A stretch of DNA of 64,000 nt from Toxorhynchites rutilus septentrionalis (lineage: Eukaryota; Arthropoda; Insecta; Diptera; Culicidae), in the NCBI RefSeq assembly GCF_029784135.1, contig NC_073746.1, positions 108,904,661 through 108,968,660 on the forward strand, given 5' to 3'. Below are positions 56,955 through 64,000 of the stretch, piece by piece. Numbering within the stretch: position 1 is the stretch's first letter; the number at the start of each line of letters is the position of its first letter. The notes under the pieces were generated by a model. It was given only the letters and a program-made list of their open reading frames with translations, made no database searches and was not told where the DNA came from. Made by a program: the position numbers and the translations under genes.

Positions 56955-57600
56955 CTAGAGATGAAACGGATATCCGGTAGTCGGCCTATTTGACCAATAT
57001 TTGCTATCCGGCCGGATACCGGATATTACAAAAAATCTATAACTTCTCATCAACACAAGATAAACCATAAAAAATAGCTCATTTACATAACATTTTAAAT
57101 TTAAATATTGAGTTTTTTTTAAATTAAATGAATATTGTCTCAAAATTATTTATTTAACCATACTCAAAATTAACCAGTGGTAAATTATGATGAATAAAAT
57201 AATAGATTTTCTGCATTCGATTGCGACAACCGACTACGCTTTGCTTCGTACACCAAGCCAGCTTCAGAGAACAGTCCTTAGAGGCGAATGAACTGCAAAG
57301 TGCAAAGCCTCTTAAAAACAAAGAAAGAAGAAGAACAGTCTTTCGCTGTAAAAACTACTGCAAATAACTGAAAGATAAACTGTAGCTATGCTTGCCAATT
57401 GAGGGTAATGCTTAGACTTTGATGACCACCAAGTATAAGGATCGTGATTGCGATCGATTCGAAATGTTTTCCCATAACAGTTGATGTCGTTAGCAGTGGG
57501 ATTTTCCTGAACGCGACGTCCCAAAAAGTCCCAAAAGGTGTCGTCAGCTTCGCGTGTAAGGTTTTTTTCAGTTTCGTCCATTTTGCTTCATTTAACAGGT
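56955..57600 (-). pseudogene. hAT transposase C-terminus with 3' end
   Basis: The minus-strand frame (57581-57312) carries the hAT dimerisation region: DPYTWWSSKSKHYPQLASIA and VYLSVICSSFYSERLF, matching the family's WW...YP.LA...L..P.S...SER.F pattern. A 55-bp retro-insertion (57277-57331) splits it exactly at SERLF, after which SEAGLVYEAKRSRLSQSNAE and NLLF continue. CCGG(A/T)TATCCGG-type repeats at 56970-57025 resemble the terminal region of a hAT element. Confidence 0.8.
57277..57331 (+). mobile_element. 55-bp SINE-tail insertion in hAT gene
   Basis: Consists of the 3' hairpin AGAGGC (57280-57285) ... GCCTCT (57307-57312) plus an A-rich tail, flanked by AGAACAGTC (57268-57276; 57332-57340). 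Confidence 0.85.
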
Positions 57601-57962
57601 GTTGAAGACGGCGACGAGCTGTTACTCTCAGAAGATCAATGGCAAGACATTCATATCATGTTTTATATACTCCAACAAGATTTTTATCCGTGCTGTTTCC
57701 GTTCCAAAAACTTTCAAATAGTCTGACTTGAACCTCGGGTTCAAAAAGGTTGCATTTAGGTAATTTGGATATTCTCAAGTTCTGCTCTCATGCGAGGTAA
57801 GTTCTGATTCTACAGGGTGCGTGACGAGTTTTTTTTTGTTTTCAATGACTTCAAATAGCAATGACTCGTGCTTGCGGAACAAGATTCAGATACATCTGGC
57901 TGCACTGGTTAGCTTATACTGTTAGGTGCCAGATGTAAACAAACAATGTTGAGTAAACGTAA

Positions 57963-58320
57963 AGATGTCGAAACAAGAGAGTAATCGGTCAGCCGTCGTC
58001 GTTTTACTGTGCGCCGGAGCAAGCGTAAAAGAGATAGTTCGATCGGTAAAAGGGTCTGAAAGAACCATGTATTATATAAAGAAGGCTTAGAAAAGTAATA
58101 AACTACCATACGCATCTACCCGGAAGTAATATAAATACCGCTCCAATACCGCTGAACTGAAAAAATGATTAAAAAGAATCCAACGAGGTCAATGAAGTAC
58201 ATGGCTCGGGAAATCGAGTGTTCGGACTTCTCAATCCGGCGAGTAATGAATTGTGATTTTTTGCATGATATAATTCACAATTCTCATTTGTTACGAAAGA
58301 AAATAAACCACAAAACATTC
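57963..58320 (+). pseudogene. IS630/mariner-like transposase N-terminus
   Basis: MSKQESNRSAVVVLLCAGAS with VKEIVRSVKGSERTMYYIKK, two stops, then IKKNPTRSMKYMAREIECSD and FSIRRVM: a two-HTH DNA-binding region like that in front of the 44.8 kb and 61.7 kb relics. The catalytic part is absent. Confidence 0.65.
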
Positions 58321-58331
58321 ATCGCATATAT

Positions 58332-58713
58332 CAGGGTGGCCATCCATTCGGGAAAAGCGTGAAATGCGGGAAAAAGTCGGGAAAGTCGGCTTCATGTAAT
58401 CGGGAACAAATCCACATGTCTTACTGAATCATATAATAAGCTGTTTCTAATTGATTTTAATTGATTGCTTAATTTTTGTTTATTTTGATTGTTCAGGTAT
58501 ACGGATGAGATTTGTTTCATGTAACTTACTTACTTAATTTGACTTACATTGAATTAATTGTAGATTTTCGATTGCATAGAAGAGTCGCATTATGGATTTT
58601 TCAGGATGTCGACTACCTTGAAAAATCTTGAAAATCAAGGAATATCAGAGAATTCATTATTTAAAAGTATCAGGGAAAATCAGGGAATACCAGGGAACAT
58701 CGCCACCAACCTG
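58332..58713. mobile_element. MITE, CAGGGTGGCC type
   Basis: Left end CAGGGTGGCCATCCATTCGG with runs of 'cgggaaa'; right end rich in 'cagggaa' and closing gccaccaacctgg. Related pieces at 60360-60780 and 62270-62370. Confidence 0.6.
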
Positions 58714-58759
58714 GAAAAAATACAATTCCGCAGACTAGAATTTTAATTATTGCTTTAAT

Positions 58760-60200
58760 TAAACAGTTGATGGTACCAAAACAATTGTATTTGACTAGTT
58801 TGACTCTCACTTACTTATGCAATCAGTGCCTGCAGTTCAACTTCAACAAATTCCCTTTTTCCCTTCGAAAACTATCGATAAATTCATGCTTCAAAACCAT
58901 GTTGTCAAAGTTCTTGTGGAGATACAGAGATTCTGTGGTGTCCGGAAAGAGTTATGTCACTCCGCACTGCCTCAAAAGACATGGTTGTGATGTTTCATGA
59001 CAGCCAGAAAGCTAAGGAAGTCTAACTAAGTGAAGTTGGCATTGCCCCGTATTCTAAATCTGACCTCAATGAAACATTGCATAATACAAGCTATACATTA
59101 TCGTTGGTTTCGACGAATCATTTCACAAGAATACAAAGAAGTTGCAAATGGACCTATGTAACAGATTTTGGGATGAAGAATAGAAGCAGATGGCCAATCG
59201 TTGCGTGACGCCAAAATTCTTGGGAGTTCTCAGATGAACTTGCAGCTTTTAAAGAAGACTTGGAAAATATATCTTTAAATAAACTTCCTTTGGTGTCGAT
59301 AAAAGGCACTAACTTGAATTGATCATTTTACGCAACTTTCAAGACTTCTCTCGAGAAGAAAAAGTCTTGAATTTTGGTACTTTCGGATTGTATATTTTAT
59401 ACGATGCATATAAGGATGGTTGGGCTCAGAAAATTTGACAAACAAATACTGCAATTTCTTCTGGGATGTGATGCACTGGTTTGAAAGCTTATGAAGCGTT
59501 AATCCTTCGATAAAAGCAGAATCTTCTCTTAATCCTTTCATCATTGATTACTATCAACAAAAATATTTCTACATGAATTCTATTTTATATGAAAAAAATA
59601 AATGAATAAATAAAAAATATGTATTTTAAATTCTCATAGATTTTGAGATTTTGAGATATCAAAGATTTCTCTTACTAAAATCGATACGACCTTTTCAAAA
59701 GTTACACTTGAGTCAAAAAATTCCCAAATGCTGTGGAAAACTCATATTTCCTCCAATCCAAACGGAAAACAAACTTTCGTTCCGATAAAAAATACAAGTT
59801 CGATTTCATTTGGAATTGCACAATATGTATATGGAACTTTTTACCATAGTAAAAATGGTCTCCAGGCTCTCGTGTGGAAACCCCAACGATGAGAGGGCTT
59901 TCCCATTAACATCAAATGTTTTTTATGAAAACATGAGTGATGAAAAGCGTTGTACTATGCGACAAGGTTGTCAATAATAATGTCAAGCTAGTTAATTCAA
60001 CGAGTTTGAAATTATCATTCTTTTTATTTAAAAGACAATGAAAGCCCGAAGAAAGAAGCTTTTGTGTCAAATGAATCAAAGTTAATGAAACGGCTACGAG
60101 AAAAAGTGAAGTCTCCCCAGGCGAAACGAGAAAAAAATTGGAAAACACAAAGAAGGAAGCCGAAAGATTGCAAGAAAAAATCGTTTCGTTAAAATCATAA
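58760..60200 (+). pseudogene. hAT-like repeated-protein pseudogene
   Basis: In several frames: a segment with SLVSTNHF/SLSF-type core after TLHNTSYT, KWTYVTDFGMKNRSRWPIVA, FYATFKTSLEKKKS, ILVLSDCIFYTMHIRMVGLR, then NxNERAFPLTSNVFYENMSD near 59890 and a Lys/Glu-rich coiled-coil end (EKVKSPQAKREKNWKTQRRK). The order matches hAT-like multicopy insect proteins that I recall (GLR + W/F, then NERxFS, then coiled coil). Stops and frameshifts throughout. Confidence 0.5.
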
Positions 60201-60299
60201 AAATTCCGGGAAATTGATCCGAATCAAAATGAAAATGACTCGTTTCGTATTAGTGTTTAGGGATCCTTCTGTGTTAATAAATATAAGTTCATAAATTCC

Positions 60300-60835
60300 A
60301 TTGTTTATGCTAATCAAATGTTTTTAGAACTACAGCTACAGAATTAGTAGAAAATTTGACTAGCCTACATCTGGAAATTTTCTCAAAAATCACTGGAAAA
60401 TCAGGGATTTTTTTTCGGGTTTTGAGTCGACTCCCTGTTTTTGGCTCAACTCAGGAACTGATCATAGAGGGTATCCACGACATGTTCGAAATATGCTTGG
60501 ATGTGATCAATGAGGTTCTAGTCAGTTATTCTAATAAATTAATTATTTATACAACTTTCAAGTCCAACAACTTTAAATCCTGAGTAAGTATAGGTGGAGG
60601 GGGGGGGGGATATCTTGTTTTAAAGAGCTTCAGGTCCCATGTGCATATATTCCAGAAACAATCCGTCATTTTTTTGTCACAAAAAACACACAATGTTATT
60701 AAATTTTCATTTTTGAGAGTCGGGAATTGCGTGAAATCATGCGGAAAAAAGTCGGGAAAAATGCTTGTATTTGCAGTCTCATCCTTGTTCAAATACTTTT
60801 TTATGCAGCAAAACGCAAAATAGCCTTGAATGTAC
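60300..60835. mobile_element. MITE relic, CAGGGA/GGGAAA type
   Basis: Contains 'tggaaaatcagggattttt' (60391) and 'gtcgggaattgcgtgaaatcatgcgg' like blocks (60719), recalling the ends of 58332-58713. A run of about twelve G at 60598-60609. Confidence 0.45.
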
Positions 60836-61289
60836 TTGATTGAAAAAAAATAAATAAATGTTCTATGCTTATTCAAGTTTGTAGAACTTACGTACGTGAC
60901 CAGAGCAACAGAAAGTTGGATATAAAAGATAATATTTTTTTATGTTTGCAAAAAACCTGGACATTTGAAAAAATACAAAAAAAAAATGATGCATTTGCAA
61001 ACTAAGAAAATTACACGTAATTTGAGAGCACCTGCGTCGTTCTAGTTTAGCTGTGCCTCAATTTTAAAAAAGAGTTTCGTTAGCTTGGAATATTATATGT
61101 GACGGAAAGCTTTCGGCCGATTATTAAGTAAAGGAATCAGTTTGTTCCGAAAGTTCGTCAGCTTTTTAATCAAAAAGAAAATTACAACCCAAAGCCGTTT
61201 TATAAATATGGTGGATAACGGCACTGCGCACGAATGATGGGACCATTTTTTTTTCTAATAATGGATTGATATGAGTTTTTTTCTGCAAA
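60836..61289. other. Unassigned DNA
   Basis: No gene recognised. Confidence 0.35.
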
Positions 61290-61650
61290 TGTCCTGTCGC
61301 CTCTGAAGATGCACAAAAGTGTTTGAATGACGGCTGGCTCAGATGAATGGTTTGAATACGGTAGTCATTACTGTTTATTTCGTAGTGTAAAGTTGTGTTA
61401 CGAGCGGTTGTGTGGTGTAGTCAAGTGTAGCCATCAGATTACACTCTTCACCGTGAAGTAGTTTCACCCAAACAGAAAAGAAAATAAGATATTCGGGATA
61501 ACATGGAAATTACAAATAAATTACCTTCGATAATTCCTCATTCCATGCTACAAATGTGAAATAAAAATATTTTTTTTTGAATTTTTTCCTGAGATTGTCT
61601 ACCTGTCCTATGAACAGTTTGAATAGACGGACGAGACGCCACTGCATAAT
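61290..61650 (+). repeat. Dispersed repeat, copy B (no MITE)
   Basis: Counterpart of 1030-1480, with 'cagattacactcttcaccg' continuous at about 61435, i.e. an empty site for the hairpin MITE. Confidence 0.7.
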
Positions 61651-61695
61651 ACAATGTTCCTTTTGCAATCCGACCAGATACAGAGTATGAATTTA

Positions 61696-62200
61696 TTAAA
61701 AATTTAATAATTGTTCCGTTACAGTTTTAATGAATTTTCGTACTTTTCTTCGTGCATCCTCCATCAAAGTTTCGACTCTCTGTTGGTCAACCTCAGCGAA
61801 CATTTTATTCCACGATTTCATCATGTCTTCAGCATCCCGAGTCACTTTGGTACTCTTCTTCAATTTGCGCTTGACAATTGCCCAATATGTTTTGATTGGA
61901 GGCAATTGGGAAAATTGTGTCTTTTTCAATGTAATCGACCTCATTAAACGGAAGGAGCCGTTTGTGCAAGCACTCTTTCCTTTACATTTTCGAGTCTATT
62001 GTCTTGTTTGCGGCGAGAACCTTGGGTTTCTGCCCACAACTGTAAAACCCTTGCCATTCCTTGTTGGAAAATTTATCAGCGAAAACGAACTTAAATTTGC
62101 TGAGGACATCTCTTCTGGCAGTGGCCTCATAGAATCCCAGGCCTTGGAGCTGTTTAAAATCCATCTTCGCGTACGTTTTCTAAACAATTAGCCGACGAAC
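61696..62200 (-). pseudogene. IS630/mariner-like transposase C-terminal part
   Basis: Minus strand: DFKQLQGLGFYEATARRDVL, SKFKFVFADKFSNKEWQGFY, SCGQKPKVLAANKTIDSKM, then after a gap KTYWAIVKRKLKKSTKVTRD and a helical C-terminus ending LLNF. It matches the region from the second catalytic Asp to the C-terminus of the same transposase type as 44760-45585. The stretch between DSKM and TYWA that would carry FWPDLAS and RPIE is deleted. Confidence 0.75.
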
Positions 62201-64000
62201 AATATCAGATACGCCTACTACGACCGTGATTGAAAAGTACAGAATGAGGAAAAATCAGAATAATTTTTGAAAAATCAGGCAATATTGAGTGTTTGTCAGG
62301 ATATCAGGGAACGTTCCAAAAAGTCTGGGAAATCCTGAAAATTCAGGAAGTTTGGCACCTCTTGAGATAATATAAAATGACTGATCAATAAACTTCATAG
62401 ACAGAAGAGTCGAAAAGACAATTGCATTAGTCGATAGGAGGTGAAAAACTAAAAAAAATCTCCACGTCTGATTTGTCAAATCATTATTTTTATAATTTGT
62501 TGATTCAACACAAATAGTTGCATCTGGAAATTAGGTACAATACCGAATTCGCTTGGTATGCATAGTTTTTTTCAATCTATGTTTTGCCTCAATTACGAGT
62601 ACTGACTAAAAGAACGACATTAACGCGTGGACTGTCTCGAATAAAGCTCCGTAGCACACTCATTTGTTCATTTTTCCAGTTCAAAACAACTACAGTTGGC
62701 TCCCAATAAGGCTCTGTTATCACCAGCCGGGTGTGTAGTACGTAGAAAAACTTGTTTATATGGTAATACCTCATTCGGGAGGGTATCGATGCAATTAATA
62801 ATAAATTTTGCGTTCAATTGCTGTTAACCCAATGAAGGGAATTTGCAGTGTACACTTTTTGCATACTACAATCAAGATCCTTGCTGTGTGTGGGTGTGAA
62901 TGTGTTAGTGTGAGTAGAGCACTGCTTAGATTTTTTTAAACTTGTTTTTGACCTTCCATCACTCGAAAACAATTCATTCGGGATGGTTCATCGGACATTA
63001 ATCCTCGCCGCATGAAATTGATACAATGTGAACAATTGCCGTTTGCGTAGATCGCAAAAAATCAGCGTTGATTAACGTTCCATTTATTAATTTAATGTCT
63101 GAGTTTCCACTATCACATATGAGTATGTGTGGATGTATGTAATGTGGATGTATTGCTAATCAATTAATGGTCAATAGCGTGACAACTTGGAGAGGAATAA
63201 AATTACTGCGAAGCGTGGTGGGGTTTTTGATCTAGATTTATTTATTAACCTCAATTGCAGTGTCTCGTGTCTTTTCAAGTCGGTAATTTCCACGTCCCGA
63301 AAGCTATATTGAATGGTGTGGTTTATCGATTCAGGAAACATTATTGGTTGTTCATAATTTTAAGGCCTTGAACTTATGAAACAAAAAGACAAACGAACAA
63401 TCGTAGGCATAAAAGGACATTGGTTTGGTACCATTCGGAAACTGACAACTTGCGGAATGAAGCACCCCTTCGCCTCCGCCTAATACCTTGAACTGATTGC
63501 CACAAATGTCTGAAAACGCCTGAGCAAAGATACGCTAAAAAATTAATAAACAAGCTTATGTCGATCACGCAGCTCTCACGTGAATATACCGACCAACAAC
63601 AAAAACATTGATAGGTATATTTTTTCAATGCATCTTTTGAATGCTGTGTGTAAATTGATTGGTGTGTTTTTTTTCGGTTTAAATCTCATATTCGCGAGTC
63701 AACGACTTTCGCCGCATGTTGATGCAAAAATAGACTTGGTGCCGAATTATTGCACATATCTTCATAAACATTGTCGGAAAAGGGGTGAAACAAGAGAACT
63801 GGTTTAGAGCCTATAATCTGATTCGAACCGGTTAACAGGTATTTTTTCCAAACGGGTGTGTTATATTGATCGCGTATACGCGGCAACCAACGGGTGATTA
63901 TCATTTCCGATTGGTTTTCGACATGGTAGCTTGCTTTCAATGACATCAACAAATCGCACGGCAAGATGCAAGTGGAAAAACAACACAAGCAAGCGAATGT
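62201..64000. other. Unassigned DNA to window end
   Basis: 62270-62370 has 'caggcaa/cagggaa/gaaatcctgaaaattcagg' phrases of the MITE at 58332. The rest has no recognised gene, repeat or RNA. Confidence 0.4.

Overview
The window looks like a chromosomal segment of a culicine mosquito, most likely of the Aedes type. The two firmly identified host genes are insect-like: DNA topoisomerase II and ribosomal protein L7, both with short introns or clear GT-AG junctions. The tRNA-derived SINEs match my recollection of the Feilai family of Aedes. DNA is AT-rich and dominated by mobile elements. Species is an inference; no search could be run.

Layout. 1-3870: a long intron and the last four exons of topoisomerase II (+ strand). 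5525-10842: a 5.3 kb near-perfect palindrome whose two 2.5 kb arms each carry degenerate histone H2A gene copies, histone promoters and histone-type 3' stem-loops. 13065-21160: RpL7 (- strand), two coding exons split by a 7.2 kb intron packed with transposon debris, including a 173-bp near-exact copy of a topoisomerase II exon segment. Top2 and RpL7 converge, and the palindrome sits between their 3' ends. 21.4-28.9 kb: broken mariner, a third histone-derived element, nested SINEs and MITEs. 28.9-34.5 kb: a Ty1/copia element with both LTRs, PBS, PPT and 5-bp target duplication, inserted in a MITE, itself carrying a MITE in its 5' LTR and several frameshifts. 35-51.6 kb: two more elements with the same terminal motif as the palindrome arms, a pogo/Tigger-like pseudogene, gypsy gag debris and other transposase relics. 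52.8-53.4 kb: a small unidentified spliced gene or gene fragment. 54-64 kb: Tigger-like, hAT-like, piggyBac-like MITE and IS630/mariner-related fragments, then DNA in which I recognise nothing.

The most unusual theme is a family of non-autonomous elements whose ends carry GACGTAG-NN-CTACGTC. At least five copies lie in the window (two form the palindrome). They share a 5' end but differ inside; three carry histone H2A cluster sequence. A second theme is a set of very short retro-insertions (55-195 bp) sharing a 3' hairpin whose stem changes by paired substitutions between copies.
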